A program made the translations under genes and the position numbers. Of a stretch of 64,000 nt of DNA, positions 34,601 through 44,391 are shown one piece after another. This DNA comes from Ephydatia muelleri (Eukaryota; Porifera; Demospongiae; Spongillida; Spongillidae), in NCBI GenBank assembly GCA_013339895.1, contig JABACO010000010.1, positions 9,445,859 to 9,509,858 on the forward strand, written 5' to 3'. Below the pieces are notes generated by a model. That model was not told the origin of the DNA, searched no databases, and saw only the letters and a program-made list of their open reading frames with translations. Numbering within the stretch: position 1 is the stretch's first letter; each line of letters opens with the position of its first letter.

Positions 34601-36569
34601 CATTTTCAGAAGTACAGACGTTAAATATGTTGATTACTTCGAGGGTCATATAACAGAATCCAAACTACAAACTTAAATATGCTAGCTATCATATGGACCC
34701 CTAATGCTATCATATGGACCCCTAATGCTATCATATGGACCCCTAATGTGATGCATTACATCAATGCATTGTATCTAAGAAAATAAGAGGTGCATCTACA
34801 CAAAAATAGAATAGTGGCTACTCATGCATCCATAACATATGGGAGTAGATGTATTTGCAGTGAATTGGTGTAAGGCAACCTGAGGAGTGGTCAGCAGTAG
34901 GGAGTGGTCAACAGTAGGTGTGGTCAGAAGTAGGGAGTGGTCAACAGTAGGTGTGGTCAGAAGTAGAGAGTGGTCAACAGTAGGTGTGGTCAGAAGTAAG
35001 GTGTGGCCAGGGTGTGGTCAGCAGTATGGAGTGGTCAGGTATGGTCAGCAGTAGGAGTGGTCAGCAATAGGGTGTGGTCAGCAATAGGGTGTGGTCAACA
35101 GTAGGGTGTGGTCAGCACCAGGGTGTGGTCAGCAATAGGGTGTGGTCAGCACTAGGGTGTGGTCAGCACTAGGGAGTGGTCTGGCGTTTTGTGATTAATT
35201 TACCATTTACTTTTTAAAAGTTCAGATGTTTGAAAAGAAATGTGTGTATTTTTGAAGCCATTTAATTTACAAAACTATTATGGAGTATTGTCTGGTAGTT
35301 TTATATGGGCGTATGAGCCCATTTCACATTCCTACAAAACCAAAGTGTGTAATAGTTTTGTGCACTCTGTAAGGCACTGAATTTTTGATTAGCCATACAT
35401 TTCGATGCAAATGTTACATTTCTATTGCAGTACTGGAAATTTTATACTAGGTCCCTTTTCATGCAATGATCTCATATTTATGTACAATAATCAAACTTTA
35501 TCCTAATACATATTTTCAGCCATGCCTTTGTCATACGTGTAACAGTATGCAACAGTGCACTGTATCCATAGAAATACGTGATCGTTTTTGAAAATGAGTG
35601 TTCGTTGTATTTCATGACGAAATCTTTACACTCGGTATCAGTGTTTGTAGCAGACATGCAACACACATGGCCATGTGACTGCTGATACAGAGCACATCAC
35701 AAGGTATATAGCCAGGTTGGGCTGAACAATGAATTTAAAAAGCCCTCCAGAAATCCAGATGTCTGTTGAACTCTAGAAACTATTGTGCAATCAGCAGTAA
35801 AATTAGAAACAGACACCTTGACCATCGTATGATGTATAGACAACTATGGTGTTATTGTATAGGTTGTGTGACCGTGTCATCCATTTTTGTCCTCACATTC
35901 TTCTTTATTGCGACTGTACACCCATCCATTCCCCCCATACCCTCTCCCCATACCCTCTCCCCATACCCTCTCCCCATACCCTCTCCCCATACCCTCTCCC
36001 CATACCCTCTCCCCATACCCTCTCCCCATACCCTCTCCCCATACCCTCTCCCCATACCCTCTCCCTTGTTCTCACTTTCTATCCTCTCGTCCTTTCAGGA
36101 TCCCGAACTAGCTCTGTCTGTGGCCCAAAAGGCTCTTGACTACTGGAGATCTGTTGTCAATGACCAGTGGAACGTTGCTGGGCTCATTGGAGGCTACCAT
36201 ACTCCAGAGGATGGAGGGAGTGGTCAACCATACATGACCAGTCACTACGGGTTCTTCATGACAGCCTGGCACATCGTGTTTGCACTGTCAGGGCAGAATG
36301 CAAACATGACAGAGGGGTCTCTGACCTTTGCACCCAAGGTGTCTCCTCCGTTTTTGCTTCCTGTGATGCTGCCTGGTGTGTGGGGATACCTGGAGGCACA
36401 GGAGTTTGCACCCAAGCGTCCTGATGCGGGCTATGTCCAGTACACCCTGGGTCTTAACTTTGGCTCTGTCACACTCAAGCAGCTCAACATCAGTGGATGT
36501 GCAAACCCAATTGTTGAGCCTCTAACACTGAGAGCCGATGAGCTGGTTAAGTGGGAATGCAGCCTGTGA
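26389..36569 (+). CDS. GH116 (GBA2-like) glycosidase, predicted type II membrane protein with PAN-like insert
   Basis: Resembles glycoside hydrolase family 116, whose best-known member is the glucosylceramidase GBA2. Exons: 26389-26810, 27538-27756, 27922-28355, 28726-28830, 29008-29215, 29444-29612, 30706-30770, 31002-31165, 31783-32080, 33306-33544, 33902-34019, 34212-34303, 36099-36569; about 1000 aa. It starts with a hydrophobic anchor (VFAGFYLTVLPLVLLALVLL), then the N-terminal domain (PLGG-ISTGSFELRADG). A Cys-rich PAN/apple-like module at the end of the 27922-28355 exon (CFEACNADPVCSCW) interrupts it. The (alpha/alpha)6 domain follows; by alignment from memory, WESFDC may hold the nucleophile Glu and TYD the acid/base Asp. 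At least six N-x-S/T sequons suggest a luminal or extracellular catalytic part, unlike cytosolic GBA2. The 26389 acceptor is good but no upstream exon fits in phase; an in-frame ATG at 26311 is an alternative start. Exon 26389-26810 needs a one-base frame change within 26771-26803 to reach the PLGG frame. Substrate cannot be read from sequence. Confidence 0.88.
26820..27105. repeat. C/T-rich tract in GH116 intron 2
   Basis: CCCTCCC/CCCCACC runs directly after the donor at 26811. Confidence 0.85.
27795..27870. repeat. (GT)n microsatellite
   Basis: In the 165-bp GH116 intron between 27756 and 27922. Confidence 0.9.
28547..28663. repeat. (GT)n microsatellite, about 115 bp
   Basis: In the GH116 intron between 28355 and 28726. 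Confidence 0.95.
30225..30590. repeat. 36-bp minisatellite, about 10 copies
   Basis: TGGTGCACATCTAGTTATTA plus GAATCTATTAAACAC with variants; GH116 intron 29613-30705. Confidence 0.9.
30785..30925. repeat. 34-bp minisatellite, 4 copies
   Basis: GGGGGAGGGGAGAGGTTGGA plus GTCATGTGATCAAT in the intron after the 30706-30770 exon. Confidence 0.9.
31246..31550. repeat. 31-bp minisatellite, about 10 copies
   Basis: GGATCACATGATTTGTGGGC plus TAGTCAGTGTT; nearly identical units, so recently spread or homogenised. Confidence 0.9.
32778..32960. repeat. 27-bp minisatellite, about 7 copies
   Basis: TTGGAGCACACTCTTCAATA plus CTTCTAT in GH116 intron 32081-33305. Confidence 0.9.
33600..33835. repeat. C/T-rich minisatellite before the 33902 acceptor
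   Basis: CATACCACTCCTCCCCTCTC plus CTTCCCTCACTC units fill most of a 357-nt intron. Confidence 0.9.
34035..34195. repeat. 30-bp C/T-rich minisatellite before the 34212 acceptor
   Basis: CTTCCTCTTGTCCTACCCTC plus ACTCCCTCAT; five copies make up nearly the whole 192-nt intron. Confidence 0.9.
34365..34560. repeat. 27-bp minisatellite, about 7 copies
   Basis: TTAATAACCATGCATTAGGA plus GGAACAC. Confidence 0.9.
34688..34750. repeat. 21-bp minisatellite, 3 copies
   Basis: GCTATCATATGGACCCCTAA plus T. Confidence 0.85.
34885..35185. repeat. Degenerate 17 to 20-bp minisatellite
   Basis: GTGGTCAGCAGTAGGGT-like units over 300 bp. Confidence 0.85.
35932..36065. repeat. 12-bp minisatellite before the last GH116 exon
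   Basis: CCATACCCTCTC repeated about 11 times, 33 bp upstream of the 36099 acceptor. Confidence 0.9.
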
Positions 36570-36701
36570 AGCTGCCGTAACTGAGAAAAAAAAAATGACA
36601 ATACCGTTAATGGAGTGTGCATTTTAAAGATGCTTGTAGTGCTTTCTTTGTGTGCTCAATATATTGGTGAGGTATATAAACTATCTGCTTTTAAAGTAAT
36701 G

Positions 36702-36707
36702 ATTAAA
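36702..36707 (+). terminator. Possible polyadenylation signal of the GH116 gene
   Basis: ATTAAA, the common variant hexamer, lies 133 bp downstream of the stop codon at 36567-36569. No AATAAA was seen closer. Confidence 0.35.
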
Positions 36708-37533
36708 TGGACTTCCATGTTAACACCAATCTTTGTTTGAATCATAAAACTGTCACACGCCATTTGCAGCTTCCTGAACCTTTGCATGCCAAGACCATAC
36801 GTGGAGTGATTAAAAAAAAATAACTCCTCGTACGAGAAGGTATGTTGGATGTAGATTAAAGAAGGAAGGATACTAGTAATTGATATAGCTGTTAACCAAG
36901 GTGGGTAAGATAGAAAGCCCTACATAGTGCGAACCCCACACTTCTTAATTTGACACTAGGCATCTTTCTAACCTTCTGTTACGAACACAACCGATCATTT
37001 TACAGTGCCATTTTAACAACACACGTGATATAAATTACTTGCTATACTACTGGGCATATCAATTTTAGCAATCCCAAGGCAGATCACTATATCGTTTGGA
37101 GTACGCTAGGCATGCACGCAATTAAATGAAACATAAATACAAAACAAAGGCTGCCGAAGGGTCCGGCTGAAAGGTGAATTAATATGGCATGCAATTATGC
37201 AGTCCTAACTGCATAGGACGTGCGTGACGTCACGTTTCCGTTACATGTTCGCTTCGAGTCTGCGAGCGAGCTGTTGAATTTCCTGGGACCGCTCATTGCC
37301 AGTTGCGCGGAGGACATACAACAGTACAAATGCCTCCGTTGTATGTAGCAACATATACTGGTTTTTACCTACAGAACTGTTCTCCTCTGAAACAAGGCAT
37401 CGTTGGCAAGAGGCTTTTTTTTTTTTCTTTCATGACGTATGTAATACACGGAATTGATACATTGTTTAACTTGCAATTGTTTCTTTTAATTCCTACAGAT
37501 GCATTCGTCTAGCCTTCGCTGATGCAATAACTC

Positions 37534-37628
37534 CATCGAAGTTTAACTTCGATGGAGTTCAAAGGTAGTGTAATTGAACCAGTGAATATGGTTACTTAAG
37601 AGTAGTGTAATTAATAATTACACTACTC
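37534..37628. repeat. Two short perfect hairpins
   Basis: CCATCGAAGTTAAACTTCGATGG-type palindrome near 37534-37560 and GAGTAGTGTAATTAATAATT with its complement near 37600-37628. Each could fold as a small stem; no function inferred. Confidence 0.5.
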
Positions 37629-38215
37629 TTTCCACACCATAGAGCAGCAAGGTTGCTAAAGCAATCTTGTCCCGTCGAACGCTAATTAGTTTTAATTTGC
37701 TGAAAGAGTGTTCGCAACTGGTACAGCAATTGCAAGCAGTGCAGTGCAGAGATTCGGGAATACATCAGCTCGTGTGAATCAATATGGCGGACGTGTATTA
37801 ATTTATATTGTGTGGCACTGACGTATGTCAGATTACGGAGCGATCACATGACACACGTTTGGAGATTTGGTAAACAATGCACCTCTATTATGAACTAGCA
37901 TCCTGCAATCATAACCGCATCTTCCCCATTGAATTTCCGGCACAATGACGATGGTGAGCCGGCCATGAGAACTTATAATGTCTGGGTTTAGAAGTGTCAC
38001 TGTTGCTAGATGATTGTCGTCGTTCATTTCGTTGATATTGATGTCTCTGATTCATTTCAGTGAGTGGATGTTTCAGACTTGAGTTTATCATCAGTCTTGA
38101 ACTTGAACACAGCAGAAAAGTGCTTCATTCTCTACAGTGTATCTTCCTTCTTTTGCGATCCTGAGCTCCGCTACGTTTCATTCTCCGGGCCTCCCCCTAT
38201 AACCGCCTGACACAG

Positions 38216-38346
38216 GAAAAAAAACGCGTCGAATCACTTATTGATTTTCAAATGATTTGTTACTAACATTCTGTTACAGAATGTAAACATTCCTACCTGA
38301 AATGGAACAATCATTTGAAAATCAAGTAAGTGATTCGACGCGTTTT
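38216..38346. mobile_element. Hairpin MITE (family B), copy 1
   Basis: About 130 bp with arms ACAGGAAAAAAAACGCGTCG and complement, continuing AATCACTTATTGATTTTCAAA. Same family as 41093-41265. Confidence 0.85.
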
Positions 38347-38679
38347 TTCCTGTGTGACGATTGGATACCGTATATGTCCGTGATTAGAAACTATTTTAAA
38401 AGCCCGTTGCGTGCAGATGTCAAAAGGTGCCCGTTCCCGTTAACACATCTCTGGTCTATTTTGGTGCCCCCTTAACTGGCGCCTGGTTCCCCCTCCCTCC
38501 CCCCTCCGCCCCCTCCCCCTCGCTACGTCACTGAGGTTCCTACATGTAGCTAGGAAATTGAGTCCGGAATAATTCCGGCAACCACACCACTTGTGGGTTG
38601 AGCTTGATGCCAAATCCTCATTTAATCATTACTGTAACAACAGCATCAATCAGGGAGTTTTACACTATGGAACAACAAC

Positions 38680-38689
38680 AACAACAACA

Positions 38690-38721
<32 letters not shown>

Positions 38722-38762
38722 ACACACATACACACACACATGCACACACACATACACACACA
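38680..38762. repeat. CAA/AC/ACAT microsatellite
   Basis: AACAACAAC runs into ACACACAT repeats. Confidence 0.85.
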
Positions 38763-39523
38763 GCAGCTGCAATAAGCATAATCATAGATTTAGAGTATGT
38801 TACTGCCATAATTAGTCCTTGTTATACAGTTATAGCAAATGGCACGAAAAGGACACGTTTTTTTCCCCAAGATTTCTAATTTTTTGATACTCTAGAAGTC
38901 TGAAATGTTACGCACTGAGAATCAGAGTATCTGTCATGGAGTTGTAAGGCTCTGAATTAGCAGGCGTTACATTTCTATTGCGCGTACTATTGGATAATGT
39001 ATGCCTTTTCGCGGAAACGTTCCCAAATGATATACTTTACCGTCTCTTGGGCTTGTAGTTTCTAAACTTCAAAGCCGCTAAAAGGCTAAATCTTGCAGCG
39101 TTAGAACGGAATTAATATTTTTATGAGCGATGAAAATATACTGATTGAGCAATGGCTTGTGCGTTCGGTCGGAGCTTAAAGTAATTCTTGCTCGAGGTAT
39201 GGTGTCGTAGTGGCCCGGGGTCCGTATCCAGGTTTCTGATGGCTTGGTAGTGTCACGTCACTCAGCAGAAATTCGACGCCGCACACAACTTTACACCATC
39301 TCGGCGGGCGAAACAGAGAGGCGTGTGAGCCGTGCCTTGCCCTACCCCGCCGTGTCAGTTGTAGGGGTTCACTCAGCCCCCATTTTTATCAGTTGCCTTT
39401 GAATCTTTTTATTATCGTCGCCGTGTTTATCAATAGTGCTGCATGCAAGCCTCCATTAGGGCGCGGTGTTCTCTCATGATATGTTGTATCCTGTCTGGTA
39501 TAGAATACAGAATGGTAGGCCTA

Positions 39524-39675
39524 GTCTCGTACCCAGACCCTGATTCCCGCAGCTGCGGATGGATTACATCACCGCTACGCAAGAGGATTCCCTCTAGCAC
39601 ACTACGTCATGACGCGTAGCGGTGATGTAATCCATCCGCAGCTGCGGGAATCAGGGTCTGGGTACGAGACTATGG
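39524..39675. mobile_element. Hairpin MITE (family C, AGTCTCG ends), copy 1
   Basis: Arms AGTCTCGTACCCAGACC ... GATGGATTACATCACCGC are exact complements around a ~30-nt loop at 39583-39612. The loop sequence recurs in inverted orientation at 40280-40309. Confidence 0.85.
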
Positions 39676-41092
39676 TAGGCCTCTGCAGGGTGTTGAATCT
39701 TGCATGGATAGATGCACGCGGCGCCTTGTTCACTAAGGAGACCAAATCCAACCACTCATTCCTCTGCCCAGAGAGCAACGTGTTCCTCCATTTGCAGCTT
39801 TGGTGATATAGAGCAGTCAGCCTGTGTCATGCATCGTAAGATTGCAAGTTTAGGTGTGGTTAGATTGTACATGTGAACATACACTTGGTTGAAAAAGCCC
39901 TTATGGAACTTAACTTTGTACTGATTTCATTGATGTAGGGCCAAGTGCAGGGGTGCAGGGCGTAATTCATCAGCAACCTGAACTATTGAGTTGCATAGTT
40001 CGCTGTAAACACCGTATACTTGATACTTGTACCTGTGTGGATGTGATTGCCAATGAAACCACAACCAAAATACTGTTGCCTTTGAACATGCATGAATTGC
40101 CATGATAAATGGCCCTCTCCCTTGATACAGTGTCCAGTAATTCCCTTTACAATCTTTCTCATGTCTTCCTCACAAGCTACATGGCTATGCCAGAAGCCTT
40201 TAACCTTAATTACAACATCATTTCATGTCACCTTTGAAGCAGCCTAAGTTTTGCCTATGGCATCCAATACAAAGTGTTCATGACGTAGTGTGCTAGAGGG
40301 AATCCTCTTCCCTACTACCGAGGGAGTTGCACACTACCTTACTGATGAAGAGGGCATGCACTCCTGGCTGAGGCACTGGCTATAAAGCTAGCATAGTGCC
40401 ATCTTCACTTCATCTTTAGTTGGTGCAATACTGCACTCATGAGTGTCATAGTCACCTGCCCTTTATGCCCCTCTTCCTCCTCACCATTATTTCATTCAAT
40501 AGATGAGGGTGCTGGCTTCAGTCATGATGGTGTAGGTAGAGTGGCCATGAAGCAGCAACACTTGACCTCACTGCAGCTGAACATCCTGAACCAGATTACT
40601 GTGCTGTTTTTGTGGACCAGTACCGACAAGGTAGCTCCAGTGGTTGGCACAAGAGCTAGCTGTATGCAGACAGGACACTGCAATTGCTTCAAGATCGCTG
40701 GTGTTTGCAACTTGCTGATATAGTTCAAGTGATTTTTGTGTGGGAGGGGCAATCATCTTGATAGCAGCAATGATTTCGCTTGGCCCTATAGCTGCGGTAA
40801 CCCTTTGTGGGTGTGGGTTATGCAGTTCGTGGTGATGTTGGCTGTATTATTACTATTAGTTATAACATGTTGTTAGTCCTTAGAGTGTGTCTACCACTCA
40901 AAAGGGAGGGTACTGACAGCATAACTAGAATTCTGATGCTGTGCAGCAAAGACTTTTGTCCAACACTTGCTTGTGTGCAGCACCATGTGTTGATTCCAAA
41001 TACAGATTGTAAATGGACTGCAAATACTTAATGCTTGTATGTGATCCTTATAATGCCAGTGATTTCTTATTTGCTAAAGGCAGGCGACCACC
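39676..41092. other. Spacer with protein-like but broken sequence
   Basis: The minus strand around 40120-40280 and 40520-40760 reads as protein-like stretches (e.g. DVVIKVKGFWHSHVACEEDM, KQLQCPVCIQLALVP) without a full frame. This could be the worn body of a transposon related to the family-C hairpins, but no family is recognised. Confidence 0.25.
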
Positions 41093-41265
41093 ACAGGAAA
41101 AAAAAGCGTCGAATCACTTATTGATTTTCAAATTATTTGTTACTAACATTCTGTTACAGAATGTTTACTATTCCTGTACCTGAATGCAAACATTCTGTAT
41201 TAAACAGAATGTTAGTAACAAATAATTTGAAAATCAATAAGTGATTCGACGCGCGTTTTTTTCCT
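41093..41265. mobile_element. Hairpin MITE (family B), copy 2
   Basis: About 170 bp; same arms as 38216-38346 with a slightly longer centre containing ACATTCTGTTACAGAATGT. The two copies are highly similar and 2.9 kb apart. Confidence 0.85.
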
Positions 41266-41685
41266 GTGCACACACCTACACCATTCGCGAACTTTTTGTA
41301 TGTGACCGTTCCATTCAAAGCCACCCTTTATTCATTAAATATGTGGCTCAAGTTCGTATTGTAAAAAAAAAAAAAATAGTGGCGAACATGAAATTTGTGC
41401 TAGAAGCTGACCTTCTGAAGTTTGTCGCTGTTTTCATAACGCAACCACTACTTCGTCCCGCGTCTGTCACATGGAAGCAAAAAGACTTACGCCTAACTCT
41501 CCGACAGTATAATCACTAATTGGAACTCGCTTCCGGATTCAGTGATAACAGCAAAAAGTATAGCAGCTTACAAGTCTGTGGTCTCCATTTGGTGGATTTG
41601 TCTCCATTCTGTAAACTTTACCCTTATGAATAGGCTTGTATAAGTGCATTGTAGCGAATGTCATCATATGCTTTATTTTGGTGTA

Positions 41686-42498
41686 TATATGGGAAAGTTT
41701 CCGACCTAGCGTGTATTATAAAAAAGCATAATAAAAATGCCTTACGTTTGAAATGCTATAACTTCCGAAGGGTTAACGCTATCGTCTTCCTATTTTCAGC
41801 ACTTCATACTACACCATTTTTCTATGGTAAAATACATTTTGGGATCTTGAACATGCTCCATGCCAGTATCGCGATGTCCGATACCCCAAGGGTTCAAACC
41901 CGCCATAACTTTCTGTACGAGTAATCAAATCGCTTCAAATTCGGTTTGTAGGTGGAGAGGTCCTATATCTATCTATGTGTTCTGTTCGTTAATTTTTATG
42001 CAATCCGTTACGGAGATACAGTTGAACAAACTACGTGCACATTTTCGCGCTCGTTTCGCGCCAATGATTTGGGCAAATTGCGCTCCGCTCAATGTATGGG
42101 GAGGCGGGGATTATTACATTGGCGCGAATCAAGCGGGAAAACGTGCACGTAGTTTATTCAACTGTATCTCCGTAACAGATGGCATAAACATTAACGAACA
42201 GAACAAATCGATAGGTATAGGACCTCTCTACCTACATACCGAATTTGAAGCGATTTCATTACTCCTACAGAAAGTTATGGCGGGTTTGAACCCGGTAGGG
42301 TATCGAACGTTGCAATACTGGCAAGGAGCAAGTGCAAGATCCCAAAACGTATTTTACCATAGAGAAATGGTGTAATATGAAGTGCTGAAAATAAGAAGAC
42401 GATAGCGTTAACCCTTCGGAAGTTATAGCATTTCAAACGTAAGGCATTTTTATTATGCTTTTTTATAATACACGCTAGGTCCGAAACTTTCCCATATT
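41686..42498. mobile_element. Long foldback element (family A), about 810 bp
   Basis: Arms begin ATATGGGAAAGTTTCCGAC and are inverted repeats over nearly their whole length, meeting near 42090 in a GC-richer centre. It shares CTTCCTATTTTC, CACTTCATACTACACCATTT and the GCTATAACTTCC segment with the short hairpin at 22843. Non-autonomous DNA transposon is the likely class; an 171-codon ORF inside is a by-product of the palindrome. Confidence 0.85.
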
Positions 42499-42995
42499 AT
42501 GTGCACTAAAATTTCAATGATAAAAAGTTTAATTGTAATATCATTAAGCTGTTTTCGAACTTAAGCATTTGGGTAATAAGAGCTAGCGAATGCCAGAGCC
42601 ATCCTCCAAAGACTATAGACTAAACTTGTGTTACTGATAATGCGAATTGTATTTGTACATGTGAAGTTTTTGCTAAGCTTAAGAATTTAAATTAATCAAA
42701 TACACAATTACACATATGCACACTTAAGAGGAATAATATTGTTACGAACAATTCATTAGTTAATGAATAAATGATACAAGATAGAAATTAAAATGTTGCC
42801 TTGATTTTAGATACTAGTGTAATGAAATCACAAATCACTTCATAATAAACTTTGTTTACAATTCAATTAAAAAATAAAAGCAAGATGACCAGCTATGTAT
42901 GGGTTATTTCTTGATGTCATTTCCAGTGAAATTGACCTTGCTGAAGCCGGTTCTCACTGTCACTTGTCATCACGCATTTACGTATTCGTGTATCT
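42499..42995. other. AT-rich spacer, nothing recognised
   Basis: Unique AT-rich sequence between the family-A foldback and the 97-codon ORF. No repeats, exons or RNA genes seen. Confidence 0.5.
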
Positions 42996-43289
42996 TTATG
43001 TTAACGTCAATAAATGTGCCACCGCTTGCGTAGTATGGCCCGCTAGCGGCTTGCCTTTGCCTCTAATCACCATTGGGCAAAGAGGATGACTGAATATGGT
43101 TCCTTGCGTCATCCTGGAGAGAGGTCTTGGTTCCATGGCAACTCTCAGCAGGGCCTGTGCAGCTTGTGTGTTCGGATCTGCTCCAATAATGGTTAACAAT
43201 TTACATTCCTCACAAAGGTGATGCAGAGTTTGATAGCACCAGTGTAACCTAAATATGGATGACAACTCAAAGTATCTCTTTACAAGCAT
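42996..43289 (-). other. Unrecognised 97-codon open reading frame
   Basis: A minus-strand ORF of 97 codons with balanced composition (includes HHLCEECKLLTIIGADPNT and SHPLCPMVIRGKGKPLAGH), 159 bp beyond the stop codon of the SRCR gene. It is one of few longer ORFs here not made of a simple repeat. No family recognised; it may be 3' UTR, an unannotated exon or element debris. Confidence 0.25.
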
Positions 43290-43447
43290 TTGATGCTGTC
43301 TTCAATTTTAATTTTGCATAACGTATCCCAAAAAACATATCCCCCCCTCCAAAAAAAGAGCCATAGCAGTAAACAAATTGAAAGCAAAACCAAAGTGCAA
43401 ACAACCAAAACAAGAGTCCTCAACTCCATGGCAGGGTGTGTTCAATT

Positions 43448-43946
43448 TTACACCTGTTTGTAGCCTCTCCTCTTTGACCAATGCTTAGCAAAGCAGATGC
43501 AAAAGCATACTATGAGAACAATTGCCAGGAGGCCTAGAATTGAGCCCACCACAATCCCGGCAATTGCACCCTTGGACAGAACAGGGAGATTGGATGGCGG
43601 CAGTACAGAAGTTGTTACCACGGGAACTGATGTAACACTAGATCTGCATTAAGGGAAGTATAATTTTATTGTTAACACATAAATAGAACAGGCTAACCTT
43701 GCTACATGAGAAGATGACACAGCAACTGTAGAAGATACAAGTGCAGAGGTTGGTGTGACTACTGGTACTGACTGCTCCTTCGTGGAAGTGGGTGTTGTGC
43801 TGGTAATGGTGGGTTGTGTTGATGAAACGATGAGCGTTTGTGTGGGTGTGGAAAATGCAGCCGTCGAAGAGGCGTTGTTAGGAGACTGATGCCAGCACTC
43901 TGTTCCTGGGGACCAGTCAGTGCTGATGTTGTAATCTGTAAATGAG

Positions 43947-43986
<40 letters not shown>

Positions 43987-44360
43987 GGTCACACTTCTTA
44001 GAAGTCACACAGAAAATAAGTGCACACATACTGCAGGACACGCCCACTGTGCCAGACGAGCAGTCTGTGATCCAGGATGAGTTCACAGGGTAGTCATAGC
44101 AATCAGTGAAGCATGGTTCTGATCCACTGCAGTCCAAGTTCTTTAGCCATATGTCTCCAATCACTCTAGATAGCAGGACAGACAGCCTGGTCAAACTAGC
44201 TTTGAAGGCTAACTTGTACTTTCCCTTGAAACCATGCAATATGAATCCAGTTACTGCATAATGACTTACAGCACACAATGATGCTTGCATCTAATGTGTT
44301 AGGTTAGCAACAGCATTGGTTACAAGTCCATTTCGATGCAGATACACACACACACACACA

Positions 44361-44391
<31 letters not shown>

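Larger units (their letters stand above)
36570..38215. other. Spacer after the GH116 gene
   Basis: GH116 3' flank, AT-rich unique sequence, a full CRE palindrome TGACGTCA at 37224-37231 in a locally CpG-richer patch, and two small hairpins. No exon recognised. Confidence 0.5.

Noticed and set aside
41860-42375. 171-codon ORF
   Set aside because: Lies across the centre of a palindromic foldback; both strands give similar ORFs.
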